Assembly (NCBI RefSeq): GCF_903819165.1
Contig: NZ_CAIJCS010000019.1
Coordinates: 186,001-250,000, forward strand
DNA length: 64,000 bases
Direction: 5' to 3'
Origin: Aedoeadaptatus nemausensis
Lineage (GTDB): Bacteria > Bacillota > Clostridia > Tissierellales > Peptoniphilaceae
This document shows positions 34,631 through 43,069 of the stretch, piece by piece. The first letter of the stretch is position 1. Every line of letters starts with the position of its first letter. The translations under genes and the position numbers were made by a program. The notes beneath the pieces are model-generated. The model saw only the letters and a program-made list of their open reading frames with translations. It searched no databases and was not told where the DNA came from.

Positions 34631-35793
34631 AGGCGAATATAATCGTTCCGGAGGACGTAGAGCCCTTCCTCCGCCAAATCTTTTTCGATTTCATCCAGGG
34701 TACGATTGTCGGCGATGACAAATTGCTCTTCCCCTTCGTCTTCTTCGTGCTCTTCCGTGCGGCGGCCGATACCCGTGTCCACAGAAGCGGAAATTTTCGT
34801 GGCGCCGTAATACATGGCCTTGTCCCTAAATTCCTTCCGCTCCCTCGTAGAGATAGTCATAGAGGCGAAGGGCATAAAGATTCGAATGGCCAAAATGAAT
34901 TGCATGAGCTTTTTCTCGTCGATGCGATTAGTATTGTCCACATCTTCCGCACCGTGGGTGGGGCGAATTCTCGGGAGGCTGATGGCGATTTCCAGATGGG
35001 GATACTTTCTCTGAAGTAAGAAAGCGTGAAGCCCCATAGAGTAGGCGTCTCTCAAAGGATCGCTCAGCCCGAAGAGAGCGCCGAATCCTACGCCGCGCAT
35101 GCCGCCCATGGCCGCCCGCTCCTGAGTGTTCATGCGGTAGATCATGCTCCGCTTGTGGCCGTGGGGATGGTAGTAGGAGTAGCTCTCCGGATCGTAGGTT
35201 TCCTGAAAGACGGTGACGAAATCTGCCCCCGCCTTTTGAAGACGCTCATAGTCTTTAACATTGGCGGGATAGATTTCAAGACTTACGACGCGGAAATATT
35301 TTCTCGCCAGCCGAACGGCCATTTCGATGTATTCGATGGGAGAAAATTTATCCGATTCACCGGTTAAGATCAGAACATCTTCGATGCCTTCGGCGGCCAG
35401 GGCCTTCATTTCGTTTTCGATCTCTTCTTCCGTAAGCATGGCCCGTTTAATGCCGCTTTTCGAATTAAAGCCGCAGTAACGGCAGCCGTTTTCGCAGTAA
35501 TTGGCGATGTAAAGGGGGGAGAAAGAGTTCACATTGTCGCCGAAATATTGGCGGCGCAGCATGCGCGCCTTGACGGCCATTTCGTCTAAAAATTCTTCCG
35601 CCACATCGCTCAGTAAGACATAGTAGTCGTCGGGGGTGAGGCGATCTTTTTGGAGCACGGCCCGCACATCGGCCGGCGTAACGGTCCGCTCCCGTTGTTC
35701 TCTATAAGATGCTTCGATTTTGTCAGGGATCTCTTCGGAAATTTGATCCATGTCGGGAAGATAATCCCGCACGTCTTTTCCATTAGTAGGCAT
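34627..35793 (-). CDS. thiH: 2-iminoacetate synthase ThiH
   Basis: 388 residues. Radical-SAM enzyme with the Cys-x3-Cys-x2-Cys cluster motif CENGCRYCGF near residue 83; it cleaves tyrosine to dehydroglycine for thiazole assembly. GVGFGALFGLSD and IRPTHGAEDVDNTN are typical downstream blocks. Use of ThiH instead of the oxygen-dependent ThiO fits an anaerobe. It follows thiG by 10 bases and overlaps thiE copy 2 by four bases. Confidence 0.95.
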   Translation of the reverse strand: MPTNGKDVRDYLPDMDQISEEIPDKIEASYREQRERTVTPADVRAVLQKDRLTPDDYYVLLSDVAEEFLDEMAVKARMLRRQYFGDNVNSFSPLYIANYCENGCRYCGFNSKSGIKRAMLTEEEIENEMKALAAEGIEDVLILTGESDKFSPIEYIEMAVRLARKYFRVVSLEIYPANVKDYERLQKAGADFVTVFQETYDPESYSYYHPHGHKRSMIYRMNTQERAAMGGMRGVGFGALFGLSDPLRDAYSMGLHAFLLQRKYPHLEIAISLPRIRPTHGAEDVDNTNRIDEKKLMQFILAIRIFMPFASMTISTRERKEFRDKAMYYGATKISASVDTGIGRRTEEHEEDEGEEQFVIADNRTLDEIEKDLAEEGLYVLRNDYIRL

Positions 35794-35803
35794 AGTCCAC
35801 CTC

Positions 35804-36565
35804 TTATTCGAAGAAATCTCTCAAGGGAGAAGAGGGATCGGCGCCGCGATCCAAAACGCGACCGGGTTTGGAAAGATATCCCAAACGGCCCGCTTCAATT
35901 CCCTTTTTAAATGCTTCCGCCATTAAAGTAATATTCGATGCCGTGGCGATGCCGGTATTGGCCATAATGGCGGCGACGCCCATTTCCATGGCTTCCGCCG
36001 CTTGAGAAGGTCTGCCGATGCCGGCGTCCACAATGACGGGAAGGTCGATTTCATCGACGATGATTTGAATGAAATCTTTCGTGGAAAGTCCTTTATTACT
36101 CCCGATGGGGGCGGCCAGGGGCATAATGGATGCGGCGCCGGCGTCGCGCATATCTCGGGCGTAGTTCAGGTCGGGATACATATAGGGCAGGACGACGAAG
36201 CCTTCTTTTGCGAGAACTTCCGTGGCCTTTAAGGTTTCCGCATTGTCGGGAAGGAGGTATTTGGAATCCCGCATAATTTCGATCTTTACGAAATTTCCGC
36301 AGCCCATTTCCTTGGCGAGACGGGCGATGCGAATGGCTTCATCGGCATTTCTCGCGCCGCTGGTATTGGGGATGATCGTTACCTCTTCAGGTATGTAGTC
36401 TAAAATATTTTTAACATCGGCGGTGTTGGCCCGTCTTAAGGCCACGGTAATCATTTCGGCGCCGGCACATTCTACGGCGGCGTCGATTAATTCCGGCGCA
36501 TATTTTCCCGATCCTAAAATAAAGCGAGAGGTAAATTCCTTATTGCCTAATGTCCACTTATCCAT
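35804..36565 (-). CDS. thiG: Thiazole synthase ThiG
   Basis: 253 residues. [10 protein letters not shown] near the start, [20 protein letters not shown] near 75, FVKIEIM carrying the Schiff-base Lys near 96, and [18 protein letters not shown] near 183 match ThiG. It condenses deoxyxylulose phosphate, dehydroglycine and ThiS-thiocarboxylate into the thiazole. Next to thiF (1 base apart) and thiH. Confidence 0.95.
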   Translation of the reverse strand: MDKWTLGNKEFTSRFILGSGKYAPELIDAAVECAGAEMITVALRRANTADVKNILDYIPEEVTIIPNTSGARNADEAIRIARLAKEMGCGNFVKIEIMRDSKYLLPDNAETLKATEVLAKEGFVVLPYMYPDLNYARDMRDAGAASIMPLAAPIGSNKGLSTKDFIQIIVDEIDLPVIVDAGIGRPSQAAEAMEMGVAAIMANTGIATASNITLMAEAFKKGIEAGRLGYLSKPGRVLDRGADPSSPLRDFFE

Positions 36566-36566
36566 T

Positions 36567-37193
36567 TTAATACTCCTTTTTAAGAATTAATTCCAGTACT
36601 ACGCTGCATTCCATGGCGGCGATGGCCATAACCTTCGGAATGTAGCAATCATTTCTGTCTTCTCCCTGAAAATCGCCCACAACATGTATATGCCCGAGAT
36701 CTCGTCTCGAGAGTTCGCCGGAGGGGCCGGCCACGCCGGTGGTGCAGATGTAGGGTTTCTCTCTTCCCGCGAAAAAATCGTAGGCCATTACTTTCGACGA
36801 CACCGTGTCGAAAGCTTCGATAAAAATATCCCCTTCTTCATAAACCGACGAAAGGACATTTTCGTCTACCAATTCATTGCGGGGCTCGATATCAACATAA
36901 GGTAGAAGCTCTTTAATACGCTCCGCCGTGGTTTCGGCCTTCATCTTTCCGATGTCACTTACGCCGTAATGTTGGCGATTGAGATTCGACGGCTCCACGA
37001 TGTCGAAGTCGTAGATTATAAGACTACCCACGCCCAGGCGGGCGAGCATATGGGCCGCATTGCTCCCGAGGCCTCCGGCGCCTAAGATCACCACTTTTAC
37101 ATTTTCAAGTTTGTCGTTAATCTCTTCAGATTGGCGCTGAAGCACCGCCTCCCGTTTAACCTCCACCGGTAAAAGAAAACACCTCCAAAACAT
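36567..37193 (-). CDS. thiF: Sulfur-carrier protein adenylyltransferase ThiF
   Basis: Up to 208 residues. E1-like fold: [17 protein letters not shown] binds ATP, with [14 protein letters not shown] (Arg for adenylation) after it. It activates the C-terminal glycine of ThiS. The start is uncertain: the ATG at 37193 overlaps the last 38 bases of thiS in another frame and has a close-set GAGG; GTG codons at 37166 or 37145 are alternatives. The protein is short, as in the clostridial ThiF subfamily (TIGR02354-like). Confidence 0.9.
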   Translation of the reverse strand: MFWRCFLLPVEVKREAVLQRQSEEINDKLENVKVVILGAGGLGSNAAHMLARLGVGSLIIYDFDIVEPSNLNRQHYGVSDIGKMKAETTAERIKELLPYVDIEPRNELVDENVLSSVYEEGDIFIEAFDTVSSKVMAYDFFAGREKPYICTTGVAGPSGELSRRDLGHIHVVGDFQGEDRNDCYIPKVMAIAAMECSVVLELILKKEY

Positions 37194-37350
37194 CCTCGTC
37201 TTCCACCGTCGTGGCGTCGAAATCCACGCGGCGAATTAATTCCTTATTTTTTTCCAGGGCTACCGCTTCGGGATCGAATCCCGCTTCTAAAAGCACCCGG
37301 CGCAAAGGCTGTGGGCCATTTAATTTAAAGGTCTTGCCGTTGATCTTCAT
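37156..37350 (-). CDS. thiS: Sulfur carrier protein ThiS
   Basis: 64 residues, ubiquitin-like, ending Thr-Gly-Gly-Gly as needed for thiocarboxylate formation. [19 protein letters not shown] is typical. The ATG at 37350 has GGAGG five bases upstream; an upstream in-frame GTG overlaps that site and is unlikely. First gene of the thiazole operon, 14 bases downstream of the leader terminator. Confidence 0.92.
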   Translation of the reverse strand: MKINGKTFKLNGPQPLRRVLLEAGFDPEAVALEKNKELIRRVDFDATTVEDEDVLEVFSFTGGG

Positions 37351-37363
37351 GGTCACCTCCTTA

Positions 37364-37420
37364 TAAAAAAAAGCACGAAGAAACTACACCCGCGGTGGTG
37401 TACCCCTTCGTGCTTTGCAC
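37364..37420 (-). ncRNA. Probable HMP-PP riboswitch (thiS motif), terminator-embedded
   Basis: On the minus strand a leader of only about 60 bases is almost entirely one hairpin: outer arms AAGCACGAAG and CTTCGTGCTT followed by eight T, enclosing an internal element GGGGTACACCACCGCGGGTG and TAGTTT. This matches the known HMP-PP riboswitch class in position (directly before thiS), small size and architecture (aptamer within the terminator stem). I could not align it to the consensus model. No Stem I, specifier or canonical T-box sequence is present. Confidence 0.75.
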
Positions 37421-37430
37421 TCTGTATAAG

Positions 37431-37458
37431 AGTCTACCATATATTTTGCTGTCGTCAA
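37431..37458 (-). promoter_or_regulatory. Promoter of the thiS-F-G-H-E operon
   Basis: Minus strand TTGACG (37453-37458), 16-base spacer, TAGACT (37431-37436). Transcription would begin about 5 bases before the leader hairpin. Confidence 0.6.
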
Positions 37459-37820
37459 GAGTGATTTATTTTCGTCCCCAACCTCGTATCCTTCCAACTG
37501 TCGGTTGATGCGAGATTTGCTCCACGGATTCCTCGTCTTCTTCGGATCCTCAAAATTATTATAAATTGAAAAACTCTCTGTCAATTTGGACTGAGAGTTT
37601 TTTATTTTACACCGTGCCCTTCTGTACAATAAAGTCGTAAAATGAAATTCTTTTTCCCATGATTGTTTAATAAAAAATAATCTTTTCCTTTTTCTTTTTC
37701 CCTCCGAAATTATTTTTAAAATAACGAAGATTTTTTGCAAAAATCTCTTCCTTTTTTCTTTCATAGAGGTATAATGTATGCAATAGAAATAATATTATAT
37801 TTTGATATTGGAGGTGGCTT
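37459..37820. other. Intergenic region between divergent thiS and alanine symporter genes
   Basis: No convincing gene. It holds the arms AAACTCTC/GAGAGTTT with T-runs on both sides (37568-37606, a possible two-way terminator). For the plus strand there is a TATAAT box at 37770-37775 about 45 bases before the symporter ATG. The stretch 37480-37560 has higher GC and could be a remnant, but I recognise nothing in it. Confidence 0.5.
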
Positions 37821-39197
37821 ATGTCATTGATGGATTTATTAGTGAAGGTGGATACTTTCCTGTGGGGCGTTCCCCTTATGGTCTTGTTGCTCGGCGCAGG
37901 TATTATTTTAACTATTCGCACCCGCTGTGTTCAGTTGAGACAGTTCCCTTACATTATGAAAAATACCCTCGGGAGAATGTTTCACCGAGGAGAAATTGAA
38001 GAGGGAGCCATCTCCCCGTTCCAAGCTCTTTCTACCGCTCTCGCCGCTACGGTCGGCACAGGTAATATCGTCGGCGTATCCGTCGCTATTTTAGGCGGTG
38101 GCCCCGGCGCCGTATTCTGGATGTGGTTCGCCGCGTTCTTCGGAATGTGTACGAAGTTTTCCGAAGTTAACCTTTCCATTGCCTATCGCGTGAAAACCGA
38201 TGTAGGCTATGCCGGCGGCCCCATGTACTACATAGACCGCGGTCTTCATAAACCTTGGCTCGGCAAGATCTTCGCATTTTTAGCTGCCGTAGCTACTTTC
38301 GGACTCGGCTGCTCGGTACAATCTAACGCCATCGCCGGTACGCTGAAATCTTCTTTCAACATTCCCCCATTCTTAACCGCCGTCGTCATTACCATTTTAA
38401 CTGCTGTCGTCGTTATCGGCGGTATCAAGTCCATATCGAGAGTAACTGAAAAACTCGTTCCCTTTATGGCGGCATTTTACATTCTCGGCGGACTTTTCAT
38501 TATCTTTTCAAACATTGGCAATCTGCCCGGCGCTATCCGCGATATCTTCGTCGGAGCTTTTAATCCTCGTGCAGTGGGTGGCGGCGCCATCGGTTTTACC
38601 ATTATGACAGCTATGCGAAGCGGTATCAGCCGCGGCGTCTTCACAAATGAAGCCGGCCTAGGTTCTTCGCCTATCGCCCACGCTACGGCATCCACCGACC
38701 ACCCGACCCGTCAAGGTCTTTGGGGCGTCACGGAAGTTTTCCTCGATACCTTTGTCGTATGTACCATTACCGCTCTCGTTATCTTAACTTCCGGCGTTAT
38801 GGAACTTGGAGAAGTAGATGCTTCCGCCCTCGTCGCAGAAGCCTTCTCCTTGCACTTCGGATTCGGACGCTACATCATCTCCATAGGTCTTTTGCTCTTC
38901 GCTTTCTCCACCATTTTAGGTTGGGAGTTCTACGGCGAAACTTCGGCCCGCTATTTAGTCGGCAAACGCATCGGCGCTCCCTACAAAGTCCTGTTCCTCA
39001 TCTTGGTCTTCTTAGGTTGCACCATTAAATTAGACATGGCATGGGAAGTTGCCAATATCTTAAACGCCTTAATGGCTATTCCTAACTTAATCGGCTTAAT
39101 CGGCCTTTCCGGCGTCGTCGTCGCACTTCAAAAAGACTTCTTCAGAGACGATCGTATCCGCAAATCTCACGACGAATACAAACACTTAATAAAATAA
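37821..39197 (+). CDS. Sodium:alanine/glycine symporter (AGCS family)
   Basis: 458 residues with about 9-11 membrane segments. The family signature ALAATVGTGNIVGVSVAI near residue 80 and NEAGLGSSPIAHATA near 275 are clear, as is GGPMYYI. It imports alanine or glycine with Na+ or H+ across the cytoplasmic membrane. GGAGG lies six bases before the ATG. Monocistronic, ended by a strong terminator shared with the convergent LysR gene. The exact amino acid is not determined. Confidence 0.93.
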   Translation: MSLMDLLVKVDTFLWGVPLMVLLLGAGIILTIRTRCVQLRQFPYIMKNTLGRMFHRGEIEEGAISPFQALSTALAATVGTGNIVGVSVAILGGGPGAVFWMWFAAFFGMCTKFSEVNLSIAYRVKTDVGYAGGPMYYIDRGLHKPWLGKIFAFLAAVATFGLGCSVQSNAIAGTLKSSFNIPPFLTAVVITILTAVVVIGGIKSISRVTEKLVPFMAAFYILGGLFIIFSNIGNLPGAIRDIFVGAFNPRAVGGGAIGFTIMTAMRSGISRGVFTNEAGLGSSPIAHATASTDHPTRQGLWGVTEVFLDTFVVCTITALVILTSGVMELGEVDASALVAEAFSLHFGFGRYIISIGLLLFAFSTILGWEFYGETSARYLVGKRIGAPYKVLFLILVFLGCTIKLDMAWEVANILNALMAIPNLIGLIGLSGVVVALQKDFFRDDRIRKSHDEYKHLIK

Positions 39198-39206
39198 GCC
39201 CTTATT

Positions 39207-39252
39207 AAGGCTTAAACCCCTCCTTCCCAAATGGGCGGAGGGGTTTTTTATT
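39207..39252. terminator. Bidirectional terminator between symporter and LysR gene
   Basis: AAACCCCTCC and GGAGGGGTTT pair around TTCCCAAATGGGC, with a T-run on the plus side and A-rich sequence on the other. The convergent genes end at 39197 and 39248. Confidence 0.85.
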
Positions 39253-40090
39253 GCAGTTCGTAATAGAGATCCAGCCCACCCGTTCCCTTTAAGGCCACGA
39301 GGGAAAATTCGTGGCGATCGCTTATACCGCGCACGTGAAAGGTGGCGAGGTTTGGCTCTTCTTTCAAAATGCTTTCGTAGCCGAAGGTAATGCCTACGCC
39401 GCGTTCCACGAGCTTTGTAATAAGGGGCAAACTGGAGCAAGTAATAATGCGCTTAAAATCGGCGACATCGTAGCCTTTATAGCGGAGCTTTTGCTCCAAG
39501 ATTTCTCTGGAGCCGGAGCCCGGTTCCCGAAGGAGCAAACAACTTTTACCTAATTCTTCGATATCCATAACGGTTCCCGCCAAAGGATCGTCGGGAGCGC
39601 AAAGGCCCGTAAAAAGGTCTTCTGTCAATACCTCGTAATCGAATTCGCTTTTCGAAAAGCGCCCCTCGACAATGAGAAAGTCCAAGTGGGCGTTCCTGAG
39701 CTGATCCAATAACATTTCCGTATTGTCGATAATGATGGCGAAATCATTGCCTCTCCCCTTCATCATGCGGCTCAACTCTTCTACATAGGCATAATTTCCG
39801 ATGGTTTTCGTAAGGCCGATGCGGATCTTTTTTAGGGGCGAGGCGCGAAACCCGTCTACTAAATCCCGATAGTTTTTTTGAAGTGCCCGTGCGTAGCTTT
39901 CCAGCCTCTCCGCCTCTTTCGTCATAGAAAATTTTTTACCGTCGTAGCGAAAGAGTTTGACCTCGAATTCTTCTTCCAGGGAATGGATATGCTTCGTAAC
40001 GGCGGGCTGGGTAATGTGAAGATTTTTAGACGCTTTGGTGTAATTGCGCGTATCGATAACCTCTAAAAAGGTGGTAAGTCGCGTGTCCAT
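39248..40090 (-). CDS. LysR-family transcriptional regulator
   Basis: 280 residues. The N-terminal winged helix-turn-helix (TRNYTKASKNLHITQPAVTKHIHSLEEEF) and a periplasmic-binding-protein-like effector domain are typical, with SREILEQKLRYKGY near 200. It is divergent from the YeiH-like gene 103 bases away, the usual position for a LysR regulator and its target. CysL/YeiE-type regulators next to YeiH homologues suggest it senses a sulfur or other small anion; the ligand is inferred only. GGAGGA before the ATG. Confidence 0.9.
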   Translation of the reverse strand: MDTRLTTFLEVIDTRNYTKASKNLHITQPAVTKHIHSLEEEFEVKLFRYDGKKFSMTKEAERLESYARALQKNYRDLVDGFRASPLKKIRIGLTKTIGNYAYVEELSRMMKGRGNDFAIIIDNTEMLLDQLRNAHLDFLIVEGRFSKSEFDYEVLTEDLFTGLCAPDDPLAGTVMDIEELGKSCLLLREPGSGSREILEQKLRYKGYDVADFKRIITCSSLPLITKLVERGVGITFGYESILKEEPNLATFHVRGISDRHEFSLVALKGTGGLDLYYELQ

Positions 40091-40193
40091 AGTTCCTCCA
40101 TAACGTTTTGTTATTACAATATAATAATTGATAATTTTATTTTATTTTAACCCTATGGGATAATAATGACAACAACGAAAGGAGTATTACTTA
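40091..40193. promoter_or_regulatory. Divergent promoter/operator region for lysR and yeiH
   Basis: A 103-base, very AT-rich spacer. For yeiH there is an extended -10 (TGGGATAAT at 40156-40164) and AAAGGAG. The dyad-rich AATAATTGATAATT stretch around 40120-40140 is a plausible LysR site, but no single T-N11-A motif stands out. Confidence 0.45.
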
Positions 40194-41207
40194 ATGAAAA
40201 CTATCCGCTCTATTTTCCCCGGGGTCTTACTTACCCTTCTGATCGCCATTATCGCGCGATTCCTCGAAAGCCTTTTGCCCATGCCTTTGATCAGCGCGTC
40301 GGTTATCGCCCTCTTTATCGGCATGATCTGCAATCATTTTATCGGCGACGACCACGTCGTGCATAAAGGCGCTACCTTCACTTCGAAAAAATTGCTCAAG
40401 CTGGGCATTATTTTGCTGGGCGCCTCCCTCAATATCGCTACAGTCTTCCACGTCGGCCGCCTATCCTTGTCGGTTATGGTCTTTACTCTTCTCACCTGCT
40501 TCGGCCTGGGCCATTTTTCCGGTAAATTCTTCGGCCTGAACTGGAAGATGTCCAATCTTATCTCCGCCGGTACGGGGATTTGCGGCGGAAGCGCCATCGC
40601 CTCCATCGCACCGGTTATCGACGCCGACGATTTAGATGTCGCCTACGCCATGAGCGCCACCTTTATTTTCGACATGGCCATGATCATCGCCTTCCCCTTA
40701 ATGGGTAGAGCCCTCGGCCTTTCCGACATGGCATACGGTCTCTGGGCAGGTACCGCCGTCAACGACACCTCTTCCGTCGTGGCTGCAGGGTTCGCTTTCT
40801 CAGACGCCGCCGGCGATTTCGCAACCATGGTCAAACTCACCCGTACCCTCGTCATTATTCCTACAGTTTTAATCTTCGCCGTTATCGGTGCCCGGGAAAA
40901 GGCGAAACAAAATATTCAAGACGGTGGAAAAAAAGTTTCCATCACCAGCGTCTTCCCCTGGTTTATCCTAGGCTTCTTAGCCTTTACCGCCATTAATTCC
41001 CTGGGCTTTATCCCCGAAAATGTAAGCCAAGGTATGAAATTCGTAAGTAAATTCTTAATGGTCATGGCTCTTGCGGGTATCGGCCTGAAGACATCTTTAA
41101 AAGACATGAAAAATTCGGGTACCGGCCCCATGCTTCACGGCTTCGTCATCTCCGCCCTGGTGGTTATCGTCGCCATTACCGTGGAATACTTCATGGGACT
41201 CGTTTAA
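40194..41207 (+). CDS. yeiH: YeiH-family putative anion (sulfate/sulfite) exporter
   Basis: 337 residues with about ten membrane helices. The blocks KLLKLGIILLGASLNI, SAGTGICGGSAIASIAPVI and GTAVNDTSSVVAAGFAFSD identify the UPF0324/YeiH (PSE) family. Members are described as putative sulfate or sulfite exporters; direct evidence is thin and the substrate here is unknown. Divergent from a LysR gene, ended by a terminator. Confidence 0.88.
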   Translation: MKTIRSIFPGVLLTLLIAIIARFLESLLPMPLISASVIALFIGMICNHFIGDDHVVHKGATFTSKKLLKLGIILLGASLNIATVFHVGRLSLSVMVFTLLTCFGLGHFSGKFFGLNWKMSNLISAGTGICGGSAIASIAPVIDADDLDVAYAMSATFIFDMAMIIAFPLMGRALGLSDMAYGLWAGTAVNDTSSVVAAGFAFSDAAGDFATMVKLTRTLVIIPTVLIFAVIGAREKAKQNIQDGGKKVSITSVFPWFILGFLAFTAINSLGFIPENVSQGMKFVSKFLMVMALAGIGLKTSLKDMKNSGTGPMLHGFVISALVVIVAITVEYFMGLV

Positions 41208-41218
41208 ATTTTATGTAA

Positions 41219-41252
41219 AAATCGAGAGAGGTTAACACCCTCTCTCTTTTTA
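41219..41252 (+). terminator. Terminator of yeiH
   Basis: GAGAGAGG and CCCTCTCTC pair around TTAACA, followed by five T. Confidence 0.85.
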
Positions 41253-41296
41253 TGCGATAATAGAAGCAGTAACTGTAATAAGAGAGGAGATTCATT

Positions 41297-42646
41297 TTGA
41301 AACAACATTTTGACTACATCGTCATCGGCGGCGGCAGCGGCGGAAGCGCCACGGCCAATCGCGCCGCCCAATACGGCGCCAAAGTCGCCATCGTGGAAGA
41401 AAAAGATTTCGGCGGCACCTGCGTCAACAGAGGCTGCGTGCCGAAAAAAATCTTCTGGTATGCATCGGATATTCGCAGAACCCTGGAAAAAGAATCGGGT
41501 AATTACGGCTACAATCTAGGCGACTGGAGCTTCGATTTTAAGACCTTGAGGGATTCCCAACAAGGCTATGTAGGCCGCGCACGAAACAGTTTCGAATCGG
41601 GACTTGAAAATAACGGCGTCACCAAACTTCTCGGCAAGGCGCAGTTTAAAGACGGCCACACGATTATCGTCGAGGGCGAAGAATACACCGCCGATCACAT
41701 TACCATCGCAAGCGGCGCCCACCCGAACCCCTGTAAACTTCCCGGGGCGGAACTCGTAGAGTATTCCGACGATTTCTTTACATGGGAAGAACTTCCGAAG
41801 ACCCTGGCCATTATCGGCGGCGGCTATATCGGCACGGAACTTTCCGGCTTTTTGGCGGGTATGGGCGTGGAAACCCATCTCCTCGTGCGGAAAAATCGTA
41901 TCCTCAGAAAATTCGATCCCTTTATTACCGACGCCGTTACGGAAGAACTTGAAAAAGGCGGCGTCAACATTCACTTCAACACCTCGTCTAAAAGCTTTAA
42001 GCGTGTAGAGGGCGGCATCGAGATCACCTACCAAGACGACACCACCGCCGTCTTCGAGAAGGTCCTTTGGGTCGCCGGCGTCAAGCCGAATATTGAAGGG
42101 CTCGGCCTGGAAAACACGAAAGTGGAAGTAGACGAAAAGGGCCGTATCGTAAGCGACGCCTTTGAATGTACGAAGGAAGAAGGGGTTTACGCCATCGGCG
42201 ATGTAACGGGCAAATTAGATTTAACCCCCGTGGCCATCGCCGCCGGCCGTCGCCTTTCCGATCGCCTCTTCGGCGGGAAAAAAGACGCCCACTTGGACTA
42301 TGACAATGTGCCTACGGTCGTCTTCAGCCACCCGCCCATGGGCACCGTGGGCCTCACCTTAAAAGATGCACAGGAAAAATACGGAGAAGACGCCATTAAA
42401 AGCTACACCTCCTCCTTTACGGATATGCGCTCCTCCGTGTCGGGGAATCCTCAACAATGTAAAATGCTCCTCGTCTGTGCGGGAGAAGAGGAAAAAATCG
42501 TCGGCGTTCACGCCATGGGCTTCGGCGTAGACGAAATGATGCAGGGCTTCGGTGTCGCCGTTAAAATGGGCGCCACAAAAGCCGACTTCGACTCCACCGT
42601 GGCCATCCATCCCACCAGCGCGGAAGAAATGGTTACTATGCGCTAA
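41297..42646 (+). CDS. gor: Glutathione-disulfide reductase-like FAD oxidoreductase
   Basis: 449 residues, class I pyridine-nucleotide disulfide reductase. The FAD loop [14 protein letters not shown], redox pair [13 protein letters not shown] near residue 45, NAD(P)H loop [17 protein letters not shown] near 175, YAIGDVT near 295 and C-terminal [12 protein letters not shown] (His-Glu pair) are all present. GGSGG and the C-terminus favour glutathione reductase over mercuric reductase or lipoamide dehydrogenase. No glutathione-synthesis gene is in the window, so the disulfide could be imported glutathione or another thiol. The start is a TTG at 41297 with GGAGA six bases upstream. Confidence 0.88.
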   Translation: MKQHFDYIVIGGGSGGSATANRAAQYGAKVAIVEEKDFGGTCVNRGCVPKKIFWYASDIRRTLEKESGNYGYNLGDWSFDFKTLRDSQQGYVGRARNSFESGLENNGVTKLLGKAQFKDGHTIIVEGEEYTADHITIASGAHPNPCKLPGAELVEYSDDFFTWEELPKTLAIIGGGYIGTELSGFLAGMGVETHLLVRKNRILRKFDPFITDAVTEELEKGGVNIHFNTSSKSFKRVEGGIEITYQDDTTAVFEKVLWVAGVKPNIEGLGLENTKVEVDEKGRIVSDAFECTKEEGVYAIGDVTGKLDLTPVAIAAGRRLSDRLFGGKKDAHLDYDNVPTVVFSHPPMGTVGLTLKDAQEKYGEDAIKSYTSSFTDMRSSVSGNPQQCKMLLVCAGEEEKIVGVHAMGFGVDEMMQGFGVAVKMGATKADFDSTVAIHPTSAEEMVTMR

Positions 42647-42658
42647 TTTACAAAAACA

Positions 42659-42694
42659 AAACGCTTCTATCGAATGAGGTAGAGGCGTTTTTTC
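42659..42694 (+). terminator. Terminator of the glutathione reductase-like gene
   Basis: AACGCTTCTA and TAGAGGCGTT pair around TCGAATGAGG-type loop sequence, followed by TTTTTC. Confidence 0.8.
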
Positions 42695-42705
42695 TTTGGA
42701 AATAA

Positions 42706-42742
42706 AAAATCCCATCGGCACTTTCGCCGACGAGATTCTCCC
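42706..42742 (-). terminator. Terminator of the truncated gene at 42747
   Basis: Minus strand ATCTCGTCGGC and GCCGATGGGAT pair around a GAAAGT loop, followed by TTTTTTATT. Confidence 0.75.
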
Positions 42743-42746
42743 TTTA

Positions 42747-43006
42747 TTATTTTCCTACACGGACCGTCATCAGAATGTCGTCGATGCGGTCGTGGGCCTT
42801 TTCAAATTTTGCCTTCAATACCTCGTCTTGAATCATCGCCGGGTCGCCCCTGAAATCCGCACCGTAGTAGAGGCCGTCTTTATAGGTGAGGATGACGGGC
42901 CAATTATTCCACTCCGTCCGCGGATTTTCCACCCGGGAGAGGGAGAAGAGGAAGCCGTCGCCGCCCGCATCGTCATTGAATTTTTCGTAGAAGCAAAGGG
43001 TTTTCT
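42747..43006 (-). pseudogene. C-terminal remnant of an unidentified gene
   Basis: An open frame of about 85 codons with no start codon: it follows an in-frame TAG directly after the terminator of the upstream gene, reads CFYEKFNDDAGGDGFLFSLS and LTYKDGLYYGADFRGD, and ends DDILMTVRVGK before its own terminator. A GTG at 42932 without a ribosome-binding site could begin a 61-residue peptide. The sequence looks like the end of a small alpha-beta domain; I do not recognise the family. The intact 3' terminator and clean frame suggest loss of the 5' part rather than chance. Confidence 0.45.
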
Positions 43007-43012
43007 AATGCA

Positions 43013-43043
43013 AAAAAGCATCTCTTCATCGAGATGCTTTCGC
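43013..43043 (-). terminator. Terminator of the copper-amine-oxidase-domain gene
   Basis: Minus strand AAAGCATCTC, GATGAA loop, GAGATGCTTT, then TTTT. Confidence 0.85.
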
Positions 43044-43069
43044 CCTTTGTCGTGTACTTGATTTTAATT

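Noticed and set aside
37364-37420. T-box for the thiS operon (ACCGCGGG resembles the T-box core)
   Set aside because: The canonical GGGTGGNACCGCG order is not met, and the promoter leaves only about 60 bases of leader, with no Stem I or specifier.
37384-37764. A 126-codon minus-strand frame across the thiS leader and promoter
   Set aside because: It overlaps the promoter and riboswitch, has no ribosome-binding site and resembles no protein.
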